Assembly: GCF_016587355.1 (NCBI RefSeq)
Contig: NZ_BNJF01000004.1
Coordinates: 930,001 to 994,000 of the forward strand
DNA from: Ktedonospora formicarum
Lineage (GTDB): Bacteria; Chloroflexota; Ktedonobacteria; Ktedonobacterales; Ktedonobacteraceae
Direction: 5' to 3'
Length of the DNA: 64,000 nt
Shown here: positions 16,747 through 25,000 of the stretch, in pieces
Layout of the letters: every line of letters begins with the position of its first letter
How positions within the stretch are numbered: the stretch's first letter is position 1
Position numbers and translations under genes: made by a program
Notes under the pieces: generated by a model
What the model was told of the DNA's origin: nothing
Databases searched by the model: none
Seen by the model: the letters and a program-made list of their open reading frames with translations, nothing else

Positions 16747-17439
16747 ATGGCTCATCTCATCCAAGAGAAACAACAGCTCCAAAACACGCTTGACGCTCTA
16801 ACTGGAGAGCTTCGTGATCTGGAGGTGCTTCGCCATCAGCTTCAACAGGAGGTTCAAGCCCAACGAGAGCAGTTGCTCGGCATGCTGGCAGAGGTTCAGG
16901 CTCGGCGCGATGCTATTGTCGCTGAATTGCACGAGCACTATCTCCAGGCATGTACCGCACTAACACGTGCAAAAGAGCAGCAGCTTGAGGAAATCAAGCG
17001 ACGACTTCGGGTAGCACGGTCGCCCTGGCGCAAATTGCTCGCCTTCTATGACTGGCAGTATCGACGAGAACTGCTCTATCGTATTGCCACCCTGAAACGG
17101 GAGCTGCATTCCCCACCTCGGACAGAGGAGCAACGAATGTTGCAACGGGAGATGGAGCGCACGCAGCAGGAATGGCAAGAGGTCGAACAATTGCGACGAA
17201 CAGGAGGGGTTCTTTCGACCTCGGAAACCAGAGCCCACGAACACGCCCTGGTCTCGCGAGAACGGCATCTGAAACACATCAAGCAAGCCATCAAAGAGAA
17301 AGAGGATCAGCTCGCACACGTTCACAATCAGCTACGGGCCTTGCCTGATCCCGAACGTGACTTTGGCAAGCATTTCATTGCTGCCTTACGGCAGGAACTC
17401 AATCTCTTGACGCCAGCCCACCTCGGCATCGGCGTCTAG
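16747..17439 (+). CDS. Coiled-coil protein of unknown function
   Basis: A 230-residue protein that is almost entirely helical and rich in Q, E, R and L. Long heptad-like stretches are seen at about 5-85 (IQEKQQLQNTLDALTGEL onward) and 115-215 (RMLQREMERTQQEWQEVEQL onward), separated by a short basic segment, ARSPWRKLLAFYDWQYRR (about 98-115). No signal peptide or membrane segment. It is the first gene of the replication/recombination module and is followed, after a gap with tandem repeats and a hairpin, by small unknown genes and the primase. A structural or scaffolding role is the only inference possible. ATG 16747 follows GAAAGGGACATCCAT; the frame upstream of it reads CVLPAFCRLW and is not needed. 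Confidence 0.65.
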   Translation: MAHLIQEKQQLQNTLDALTGELRDLEVLRHQLQQEVQAQREQLLGMLAEVQARRDAIVAELHEHYLQACTALTRAKEQQLEEIKRRLRVARSPWRKLLAFYDWQYRRELLYRIATLKRELHSPPRTEEQRMLQREMERTQQEWQEVEQLRRTGGVLSTSETRAHEHALVSRERHLKHIKQAIKEKEDQLAHVHNQLRALPDPERDFGKHFIAALRQELNLLTPAHLGIGV

Positions 17440-17490
17440 CAGCGAGAAGACGGTAGTAGCACATACTACTGTCTTTTGTGCTGCCTATCC

Positions 17491-17526
17491 CACACATCTT
17501 ATCCACACATCTCCCATCCACACATC
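17491..17526 (+). repeat. Three CACACATC direct repeats with a DnaA-box match
   Basis: CACACATC starts at 17491, 17504 and 17519 (spacing 13 and 15 bases). The second copy overlaps TTATCCACA (17499-17507), which fits the DnaA-box consensus TTATNCACA. Short iterated repeats with a DnaA site beside primase and helicase genes are a usual plasmid-origin pattern, but a single box can occur by chance. Confidence 0.4.
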
Positions 17527-17766
17527 CCCCTTTCCATGTAAACCCTTCCCTCTCTGGCTCACGACGACGCGTCTGTGACCACAGGCGCTCAGGCGAGACC
17601 CCGTCAGAGACACCATATCTTTTCTTCCACAGGCAGAAAAAAATGCAACATGTCCATCTCTTTTCCCTAAGAACATGCTGCATGTGCGAAAGGCTTGTTG
17701 GTCGCAAGTCTTTCAAAATCTGCCTCTAGTATAGCGTCCCGGCGCGCACAATGCAAGCCGGGTAGG

Positions 17767-17800
17767 AAGCCTCTTCCCTGGTCAGGGAAGAGGCTTTTTT
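17767..17800 (+). terminator. Strong rho-independent terminator-like hairpin
   Basis: AAGCCTCTTCCCT (17767-17779) pairs perfectly with AGGGAAGAGGCTT (17784-17796) around a four-base loop, followed by a T-run. It lies 23 bases before the start codon at 17823, so it could attenuate entry into the next gene as well as end transcription from upstream. Confidence 0.8.
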
Positions 17801-17822
17801 GACGACAAGGAGGCTTTCCGTG

Positions 17823-18161
17823 ATGATCTCCCTCACCACACTCCTCACCCAGACCGCCTGGACGGCAGATGAGGCGCTGAATTACGCACGACCACGCGAT
17901 GAGGTGCGCACTGTCGAATTGATACTGGTTGACGCCCAACTGCGTATCCGTCTCGTCGAGCATGACGTCACCGGACAGTGTGGCTGGAGCCAGCAGCGCT
18001 TCGATCCACGCTTCAAGGAATGGTGTGGGCGCGTGCGCTGGGCACCCAGCTTTTCGCGCCTCTCACTGGTACTCAATCAGGAAGAACTCGACCTGCTGGC
18101 GCTTGCTGGCTGGAAGCCTGTCTTCTTCTCCTACCCCATCACCCTCACTTCCTCCAACTGA
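17823..18161 (+). CDS. Small protein of unknown function
   Basis: A 112-residue protein starting MISLTTLLTQTAWTADEALN. It has alternating hydrophobic strands (VELILVDAQLRIRLVE, RLSLVLNQEELDLLALAGW) and two cysteines, but no recognised motif or membrane segment. AAGGAGG lies ten bases before the ATG, a strong ribosome site, and the gene is followed after 14 bases by the next one on the same strand. It is therefore probably real and part of the replication module, but no function can be proposed. Confidence 0.6.
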   Translation: MISLTTLLTQTAWTADEALNYARPRDEVRTVELILVDAQLRIRLVEHDVTGQCGWSQQRFDPRFKEWCGRVRWAPSFSRLSLVLNQEELDLLALAGWKPVFFSYPITLTSSN

Positions 18162-18175
18162 AAGGACATCATCTC

Positions 18176-18601
18176 ATGCTTGAACGCGTCAAGAAACAGG
18201 ACCTGCGCCCCCATACGATTGTGGTACGCAAAACAGGGCCAGCAGCCGCACAGATTCTCCTCTTTGATGGCACCCTCTATCTTCCTGCTCGTCCCGACGC
18301 CTCCCTGTGTGCGCGAGCTCTGACCGCGCTCGGCGAGCAGCCAGAAGGGGACTATTACTGTCCCCTGGACATGGCGATGGCGGCTCACTTCGAGCACGAC
18401 CACGCCATGAGTCTGGTCGAACTCCATGAGCGCCTGCATCACCTCCGTGACCTGGAATTACATGGCCCTGCTGAGCGCGCACAACGCATGTGGCTACGCC
18501 TGCGCAACGAGTTGCTGGCATACGGTCTGGGACTCATCTGGGAACGCGAGTCCACCGTCTGGTCTGTCTTTGTGCTCAACGATCTTCAGGAGTGCCGCTA
18601 A
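18176..18601 (+). CDS. Small protein of unknown function
   Basis: A 141-residue protein beginning MLERVKKQDLRPHTIVVRK. The first half looks like a small beta-rich fold (AAAQILLFDGTLYLPAR), the second half is helical and charged (HFEHDHAMSLVELHERLHHL). AAAGGAC precedes the ATG at 18176. It follows the gene ending at 18161 closely and precedes the primase gene, from which it is separated by a hairpin. No family recognised. Confidence 0.6.
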   Translation: MLERVKKQDLRPHTIVVRKTGPAAAQILLFDGTLYLPARPDASLCARALTALGEQPEGDYYCPLDMAMAAHFEHDHAMSLVELHERLHHLRDLELHGPAERAQRMWLRLRNELLAYGLGLIWERESTVWSVFVLNDLQECR

Positions 18602-18628
18602 CCACCTTCCCTCATCCCACACAACGCA

Positions 18629-18665
18629 CCCCATGAGAGGACACGTTGTCGCGGCTCTCATGGGG
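18629..18665 (+). terminator. Intergenic hairpin before the primase gene
   Basis: CCCCATGAGAG (18629-18639) pairs perfectly with CTCTCATGGGG (18655-18665) over a 15-base loop. It lies 27 bases after one stop codon and 33 bases before the primase start. There is no good T-run, so its effect could be partial termination or mRNA processing. Confidence 0.6.
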
Positions 18666-18698
18666 CGTTCTTGCCTGAGAAAAAGGAACAACAAACGT

Positions 18699-19859
18699 AT
18701 GCAACACGTCCGTTATGAGACAGCCCCTTCCACTCCCACTCGGGTTGTTACCAGGAGAGGCACACAGATCGAGATCATTTCGGTCCATGATTTGTGGGAA
18801 CCGCTGCAACGGGGAGCGTGGCTCCGCGCCTTTTGTCATCTGCATGGTGGAGATCGCCAGCGCTCTCTCTCAGTCAATCGCGAGAATGGCTGGGGGCAGT
18901 GCTTTAACTGTCATGCTCGTGTCCTGGTACGAGAATTCAACCCGGATGCCACAGCTACCCTTCTGCGAGGACACACTCGTTTCTCCCCACCAACTCCATC
19001 CGCTCCTCCTGTCGCACGTCCAGCGCGTCCTCAATCTCTGCCCAACCAACAAGGGCAGATTATACCTTTGAGCCAGACCACACCGAGAACGCGAGCCAGC
19101 ACCGCCGCATGGCAACGCCAGGAGGTCGCTTCACTCTTGCATCTGCATGGTTTGCTTGGTCAGGCGCTGACGAGCTTCACGCTCGGCGATTCCTGGCAGG
19201 CGCAAGCATACTTGGAAGCACGCCACATCCCTCTCGACATCGCTGCTGCAACCGGAGTGGGCTATCTTCCCCACGAACTCGCCACCCGGCAAGCCAGTGG
19301 GGAGCGCCTGTTACAGCGCTGGGTGGATCGACTTCTTTTCCCTTTAACCGCTCCCGAAGGGCGTGGCTACATCGGTCGCTCGCTCTGGCGCTGGCAGACC
19401 TGCCTGGATGAAAACGTTCACAAGGCCCTGCTTGAGGATGCCTCGGATGAAGCTCCCAAGCGCTGGATCAAGACCAATCCCGCTGGATGGTTCAGTGAGC
19501 CCCCAGTGCAATGGGCCGAGCACGTCATCATCGTCGAAGGGCCATTTGATCGCCTGGCACTTCTGGCGGCTGGCTTCGCGCCACATGAGGTCGTGGCAGT
19601 CGTGAGTACCTCACTCTGTGTCGAGTGGCTGCCAGATCATCTGTGCTCAGTGCTGCTGGCACTCGATGGAGATACCGCAGGCCGAGAGGCAGCGCGACGA
19701 TTGCAGGCTCAGATCAAAACCAGAGAGATACATGCCGAGTTGTGCTCTCCACCCCGCGATGGCAGAGGCAAGGATTGGAGCGAACGCTACTGTCGATGCG
19801 GCACAGATGGGCTGGAAGCCCTCTATGCCTCCTTTGCCCTCTTACAACACAACCTCTAA
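18699..19859 (+). CDS. DnaG-like primase (CHC2 zinc finger plus TOPRIM)
   Basis: A 386-residue primase-like protein. An N-terminal CHC2-type zinc finger is formed by C46, H49, C68 and C71 (FCHLHGG ... QCFNCHA), which in DnaG reads the template. After a proline-rich linker (about 85-130), a DnaG-core-like region (YLEARHIPLDIAAATGVGYL, then LLFPLTAPEGRGYIGRSLWR) leads into a TOPRIM fold with IIVEGPFDRLALL (E near 280) and LALDGDTAGREAARRL (D-x-D near 318-320), the metal-binding carboxylates. It would synthesise RNA primers for the replicon's fork together with the DnaB protein at 12976. It is shorter than chromosomal DnaG (about 600 residues) and lacks the helicase-binding domain, as in many plasmid or phage primases. 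ATG 18699 follows AAAAAGGAACA; the long upstream frame is not coding. Confidence 0.85.
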   Translation: MQHVRYETAPSTPTRVVTRRGTQIEIISVHDLWEPLQRGAWLRAFCHLHGGDRQRSLSVNRENGWGQCFNCHARVLVREFNPDATATLLRGHTRFSPPTPSAPPVARPARPQSLPNQQGQIIPLSQTTPRTRASTAAWQRQEVASLLHLHGLLGQALTSFTLGDSWQAQAYLEARHIPLDIAAATGVGYLPHELATRQASGERLLQRWVDRLLFPLTAPEGRGYIGRSLWRWQTCLDENVHKALLEDASDEAPKRWIKTNPAGWFSEPPVQWAEHVIIVEGPFDRLALLAAGFAPHEVVAVVSTSLCVEWLPDHLCSVLLALDGDTAGREAARRLQAQIKTREIHAELCSPPRDGRGKDWSERYCRCGTDGLEALYASFALLQHNL

Positions 19860-19890
19860 GAGGCACTACTTCCACGCAAAACCTCTACAC

Positions 19891-19930
19891 ACAGGCTTCA
19901 CCCCAGGTCGCAACTGGAAGTGAAGCCTGT
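19891..19930 (+). terminator. Intergenic hairpin before the Rad52-like gene
   Basis: ACAGGCTTCA (19891-19900) pairs with TGAAGCCTGT (19921-19930), with a further CCAG/CTGG inside the loop, then TCTCTT. It lies between the primase stop and the ribosome site of the next gene, like the other hairpins of this module. Confidence 0.6.
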
Positions 19931-19952
19931 TCTCTTGGAAAGGATGTCCTTT

Positions 19953-21026
19953 ATGACCACGCATCTCACCTCCCCCATTCCAGCCTCCCTCAAAGCGGCG
20001 CTTGCCCAACCCTTCGCCCCAGAACAGATCGAATTTCTGCCTAAGGATGTACGTCGCAACAAGGCCGGAGCCCTGGTCTGTCGCGCCCTGCCCTATGCCA
20101 ATAAACGCATCTACGAAGATCGCCTGAACGAACTAGCTTTTGGCCTCTGGAGTATTCCCTATGTTTCGCCCTTTCAGCAAGGAAACAAGCTGATTGTCCC
20201 CGTGACAGTCTCTCTGTATGGGGTCCCACACACCGACTACGGTGAAGCGTTCATTATGCTCAAGACTCGTAAAGGGGCCGAGCGTGAGAACGAGAATAGC
20301 GCCACCGAAGCCTACTCTCAAGGCTTTCGTCGCGCCTGCGCGCACTTTCTGCTTGGACGCTACCTCTACAACCTCGCCTCACTCTGGCTCCCCTATGACG
20401 GTGATGCCAACCGTCTCGCACTCAGCGAAGGGGAACGCATCGCCTGGGTGGAGAAACTCTATCTCAAAGCGGGGCTGTCTGCTCGCCCCACACAGCATTC
20501 AGTGCCACAGCAGCGTACCGAGCATCCTGCCCCAGAGAGGAGACAGGCACCAGAAGTACAGGCGTCACCTCCCGACGTGCAAGCGCCATCCCCTAAAGCA
20601 CCAGCAGTACAGCCATCGGAGACAGTGCTCACGGACACGATACCTGCACCAACCACCAAAGGGCAGCTCGCCAGTTTGGAAAAGCTGCGCCAATACCTCA
20701 ACATCACCACGCCACTGCCCAATCCGCTCGGCTATGAACAGGCTGCGGAATTGTTACAGGCATATAGCCAGCAGTATCAACAGCGCCCGAAAGCAGCGTC
20801 GAGCTCCCAGCCGCGAGTGAATACGCTCTTCGTGGAGTGGATACGCACCACCGTCCAGCACGATCCCGAAAGGATCGCACGCATCTGCAAGCATTATCAG
20901 ATCGCACGCCTGGAAAACCTGACCCATGAGCAAAGCCGGGATCTGACTCAGCGCCTCAAACACACGAAACAGAACGCGACTCCGCAAGGCACGCACCCCT
21001 CCGCCTCGACCGTTGCTCGCCACTAG
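19953..21026 (+). CDS. Rad52/22-like single-strand annealing protein
   Basis: A 357-residue protein. Its N-terminal domain (about 20-150) matches the Rad52-family pattern: IYEDRLNELAFGLWSIPYV, then VTVSLYGVPHTDYGEAF, then SATEAYSQGFRRACAHFLLGRYLYNL, where the TEA-x2-QGF-x-RAC helix is the strongest signature. Such proteins bind single-stranded DNA in rings and anneal complementary strands; mobile elements use them for replication-linked recombination. A proline-rich linker (about 170-230) leads to a helical C-terminal part with QLASLEKLRQYLNI. It lies directly after the primase in the replication module. ATG 19953 has AAAGG nine bases upstream and is preferred over the in-frame starts at 19920 and 19944. 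No nuclease partner is adjacent. Confidence 0.8.
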   Translation: MTTHLTSPIPASLKAALAQPFAPEQIEFLPKDVRRNKAGALVCRALPYANKRIYEDRLNELAFGLWSIPYVSPFQQGNKLIVPVTVSLYGVPHTDYGEAFIMLKTRKGAERENENSATEAYSQGFRRACAHFLLGRYLYNLASLWLPYDGDANRLALSEGERIAWVEKLYLKAGLSARPTQHSVPQQRTEHPAPERRQAPEVQASPPDVQAPSPKAPAVQPSETVLTDTIPAPTTKGQLASLEKLRQYLNITTPLPNPLGYEQAAELLQAYSQQYQQRPKAASSSQPRVNTLFVEWIRTTVQHDPERIARICKHYQIARLENLTHEQSRDLTQRLKHTKQNATPQGTHPSASTVARH

Positions 21027-21055
21027 CTGTTCGCACATCAGAAAGGACTACACAG

Positions 21056-22003
21056 ATGCCTTCACAGAAAAGCACCATGTCCTCCCTTGTGGAGACTACG
21101 GCCCTGCCCAAAATCACCATCAAAGCACAGGGAGGGGAACCCCAGGTCGATGCCTATGTCAATGCCTATATTGTTGGTCATCAGAAAGAGTTGATACAGG
21201 GAGGCCGAGCGACCCCACTCTACTATCTCTCCCTTATCGCGCCCTATGGCTATGGTACAGTCCTGCAAGCCATCTTCGCGCGCCTGGTCAGTTCCACCAG
21301 CAAGGGACGTGGTGTGGAACTCGAAGGAGTCGGCGAGGTGATGCTAGCCCATCAGCAGGTCCGGCTCAACGAATGTGGCTACTCCTTGCACTGGAACTAT
21401 GAGCAAGTTGAAGTCCAGCCTCACCACGACCTCCATGCGGTCATCGAGAGTCCGATGCTCACGATCTGCGATCCCGTACGCGGCGCGACCATTCGCCAAC
21501 GAACCTCACGCCATGCTGGTCGTCGCGGTAGGAAAAAACAGCGCAAGGAGCAGACCTCGCTCACGACAGCCAAGAAAAGTAATGCCGCACAAAGTGTCAG
21601 CGAGATGCATGCTCGTGAGCGTTTTCCGCTCTTCCTACTGCTGATCCCTGGCTGGGGCAGTCAGGATGTACCGTGGAAGCATCAGCTCCACTTCTCGTTC
21701 CTCGACCCGCGCCTTCCCTGGCCGCTCGATCCCTCCTGGGCCGAGTTCTTATGGGAACGGGCCGAAGCATGCCATGAGATTGAGCGCCTCACCTCCTGGT
21801 GTTATACGCCCGATCAGGAGACTACGCCCTTCCTCTCCGAAGCCTATTTCTGCCGACCCAACCCGGCACGCCTGCAAGGCGATCTCAGCGAGGCACTCGA
21901 GACAGGATACCTCAACACTCGCCTGCATACCCATCTACTAGCCCTTCCGTCAGTGCCGCCGCAGCACGAAATTCCAGATCAGCAGCTTGTCGCCACGCGC
22001 TAA
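21056..22003 (+). CDS. Protein of unknown function in the replication module
   Basis: A 315-residue protein. Residues 15-140 form a mixed alpha/beta region (ITIKAQGGEPQVDAYVNAYI, YYLSLIAPYGYGTVLQAIF), a basic linker follows (RRGRKKQRKE, about 158-167), and the rest is aromatic-rich (LLIPGWGSQDVPWKHQLHF). No catalytic motif, signal peptide or membrane segment. AAAGGAC lies eight bases before the ATG, and the gap to the Rad52-like gene is 29 bases, so the two are probably co-transcribed. The basic linker may contact nucleic acid. Function cannot be assigned. Confidence 0.65.
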   Translation: MPSQKSTMSSLVETTALPKITIKAQGGEPQVDAYVNAYIVGHQKELIQGGRATPLYYLSLIAPYGYGTVLQAIFARLVSSTSKGRGVELEGVGEVMLAHQQVRLNECGYSLHWNYEQVEVQPHHDLHAVIESPMLTICDPVRGATIRQRTSRHAGRRGRKKQRKEQTSLTTAKKSNAAQSVSEMHARERFPLFLLLIPGWGSQDVPWKHQLHFSFLDPRLPWPLDPSWAEFLWERAEACHEIERLTSWCYTPDQETTPFLSEAYFCRPNPARLQGDLSEALETGYLNTRLHTHLLALPSVPPQHEIPDQQLVATR

Positions 22004-22024
22004 CCCTAGTTTGCAGAATCGTCT

Positions 22025-22058
22025 TCACCCCTCACGCTCTTTCCTGCGTGAGGGGTGA
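22025..22058 (+). terminator. 13-bp perfect hairpin before the methylase-helicase gene
   Basis: TCACCCCTCACGC (22025-22037) pairs perfectly with GCGTGAGGGGTGA (22046-22058), loop of eight bases, followed by TTGTCTTTT. It sits 22 bases after one stop and 25 before the next start, right before the GGAGG ribosome site. Confidence 0.7.
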
Positions 22059-22083
22059 TTGTCTTTTGGAGGTTTTGTTCCCA

Positions 22084-25000
22084 ATGGCAACCATTCAAGC
22101 TAAAGAGAAGTTGGACTATTATCCCACACCTGAGTGCATTGTCGATGCACTGGCAAACGCTCTGAGCCTCCCATATAATGGGGCAATCCATGCTCTTGAC
22201 CCCTGTGCGGGAACGGGTGCCGCCCTTTCCCGCCTAATCGAGAGGCTCTTCGAACGTCACCGGGCGCGCTGGCCTTACGCACGAACGCTACCCTCCGTAG
22301 AAACCTATGGCATCGAGCCTGAGCGTCTGCGCGCCAAAGCTGCCACTACTTGCCTCTCCCAGGTACTACAAACCAGTTTCTTTTCCACCACCCTTTCGAC
22401 GGGTGATGGAGCCGATGTCGGTTGGCAACTGGCCTTTGTCAACCCGCCCTATGACACGGATACCGAGCATTCCCTGGAGAGCGGCAAAAAAGTGCGCCTG
22501 GAACTAACCTTCCTGCAACGCACCACCTTTCGCCTCTGTCCAGGGGGCATCCTGGTGTATATCATTCCTCAACAACGCTTAGCTGCCGTCGCCGAGCACT
22601 TGGCTTCCTGCTATGACCAGTTGGCCTGTCTCCGCTTTCCTGATGATGCCTATCAGCCTGACCCCAAGAAGCAAGAGACGATCTCCCTCTACGCGCAATT
22701 TCAGCAGGTAGTGGTGCTGGCCCAACGGCGTCCCTTCTCCGTTCCAGCGGACCCGAGCACTCTCGCGATGATCGAGATGTGGGCCACTGGAGGCCCTCGT
22801 CTGCATGCGCTCCCAGTGCATGAGCACTCAGAGATACGCCCACGCTATGACATTCCCCAGGGCAAGGCCCGCACCAAGCTCCGCTTTTCTACAGGAACCT
22901 ATGCTCCTGAGCGCACCGCCAATGCTCTCTATGAGAGCCTGGGCGCACAAGAACAGGCGTCTCCGAGGCGCGAAGGAGCTACGTCATCAACCAGCAAAAC
23001 GGGGGTGTGGGCTAGCATGGATTATTTAGCGGCTCGCTGTCCCGATCCCAAAACCATTGGGCTCGGCATTGGCACTCCTCTGGCCCCACTCAAGAATGCG
23101 CATCTGGCAGTCCTCTCGGTAGCAGGCATCGCCAACCGCGCCATCCTCACAGGCAGGGACGGTCGCCGTGTCATCGTCAAAGGTTCCTCACGCAAGGTCC
23201 CTGTTTCCCGCCAGTATGAAACGGAGGACGAAACGGTCGAGAAGATCACCGATACCTTTGAAACGGCGCTCTGGTGCATTGATCTGGAGACAGGCACCTT
23301 TATTCGTGTCGAGACGGGCAAAAGCTCACCGCTTCCCTTCCAGGTCGAGTACGAGACCCTCTCTCTGGCAGCCTTCCTCGACAACTTCGGGGCCTCCCTC
23401 TCTGAGCAGGTCGCGCAGGCCAATCCCCCGCGTTATGAGGGCGAGCATCAGGTCCCCTGGCTCAGCGAGGGACTGACCCATCTCAAACGGCGACCGATTG
23501 GCAAACAACGCGAGGTCATTGCCGCGACCGTTCACAGCCTGGTCAATATGCAGCCTGGTGGAATGCCCCTTGATACGCTACTCGAACGTAGTGCTATGGT
23601 TGCGGAGATGAGCACTGGAAAGACATTTTTGGCGCTCAGCGCTACCTATCTTGCAGACCTGTATGCCTGTGGCGCGACACAGGTGGCGCTACCAGAGACA
23701 AAGCTGCAACACTTCTTTCCCATGGTGGTGCTCTGTCCCCCCATCATGGCGCGCAAATGGCAGAGGGAAGCCGAGCAGACCATTCCCGGCATCAAGGCCG
23801 TCATCATCAAACGCATGAGCACACCCTCGCTCAAGAACGTGCTGAAAAAGAGCCAGCAGGATGACGACGAGGAAGAGATCGATGCCACCGATGATCTGGC
23901 CCAATTCCGGCGCTTTGATCCCAGTTTCCAGGGCTCCTCGCTCTCTGCACTCGCCTGCCTGGATCGTACTGCCGTCCGTATCCAACGCGAACTGGAACAT
24001 TGGCAACAACGCTACGATCAGGCCCTCAAAGAAGGACAAACCCCTCCAAATAAGCCTTGCCACATGATTATCCTGACCGCCAGCGTCGCCAAGCGAGGCA
24101 TGGAATGGATGCCCGTCTACCGCCTCAAAGCCGCTCGCTACTTTGACCGTCAGAGCAGAACCGTGAAGCTGCGCCGCGATGGGGAAGGCAAGCCCTTTTC
24201 TATCCCCTGCTGCCCCAGTTGCTTCCATGTTATTCAGGATGAGCGCCGCATCGCCAGACTCAAGCGGACCAGCGCCGAGTATCGTCACTTCTTTGGGCAC
24301 ATTGAGATGTTACGTGAGCAGGGGCGTCTGGCTCCCTATGAAGAGGAGACCCTACTGCCATTGGATGTCTTGCTCACGGAAAAGGAGTTGCAGGGAAGTA
24401 AAGATCATCGCGTCAAACGCTTTTGTATGCACTGTGGCGAACCGCTATGGCAGGATGTGCCAACTGTCCCCAAGGGCTGGAAGCCCTTCTCGCCGTTGCA
24501 GGCACGCCAGGAGGACCTACGCCCGTTGCCCTTGCCCCGAGCCGGAACCCTTCCCACCTGTGTGACCTCGACCTTCCGGAGACCCTATCCCTTGGGCAAA
24601 TATCTCCAGAAGCGCTACAAACATGTATTCCATATGCTCCTCGCCGATGAAGTGCATGAAGGCAGCGATGGCACAGCGCTCGACTTTGCGCGCCAGAAGC
24701 TTGCCAATGCCTGCAAGCATATGCTGGGCCTCACTGGCACCCTTTCCAATGGCTATGCGGGAAGCCTCTTCCGTCTCTACTACACCATGAATCGCTCGGT
24801 GCGGCAGACCTTCGGCTACCATGAGCAGGAACGCTGGATTGATCTGTATGGTAAGCGACAGATCACCCAGAAGACCTACAAGGAGAAAGAGGTCGGGCAT
24901 GGTTCCAGCAGCGAGCGACGCATTGGCAAACCCATTATTCGCGAGATTGCGGGCTTCGCGCCCCAGGGACTAGCCCATATCCTCCCGTCCTCAACCTTCC

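Larger units (their letters stand above)
17440..17822. other. Intergenic region with tandem repeats and a hairpin
   Basis: No gene is seen. The region holds three CACACATC repeats next to a DnaA-box-like TTATCCACA (17491-17526) and a strong hairpin with a T-run (17767-17800), both listed separately. Pyrimidine-rich tracts between them make this a candidate control or origin region. Confidence 0.5.

Noticed and set aside
21799..22083. 95-codon extension before the methylase-helicase
   Set aside because: It overlaps the end of the previous gene in another frame and the hairpin; the start at 22084 has a GGAGG site and opens at the conserved domain.
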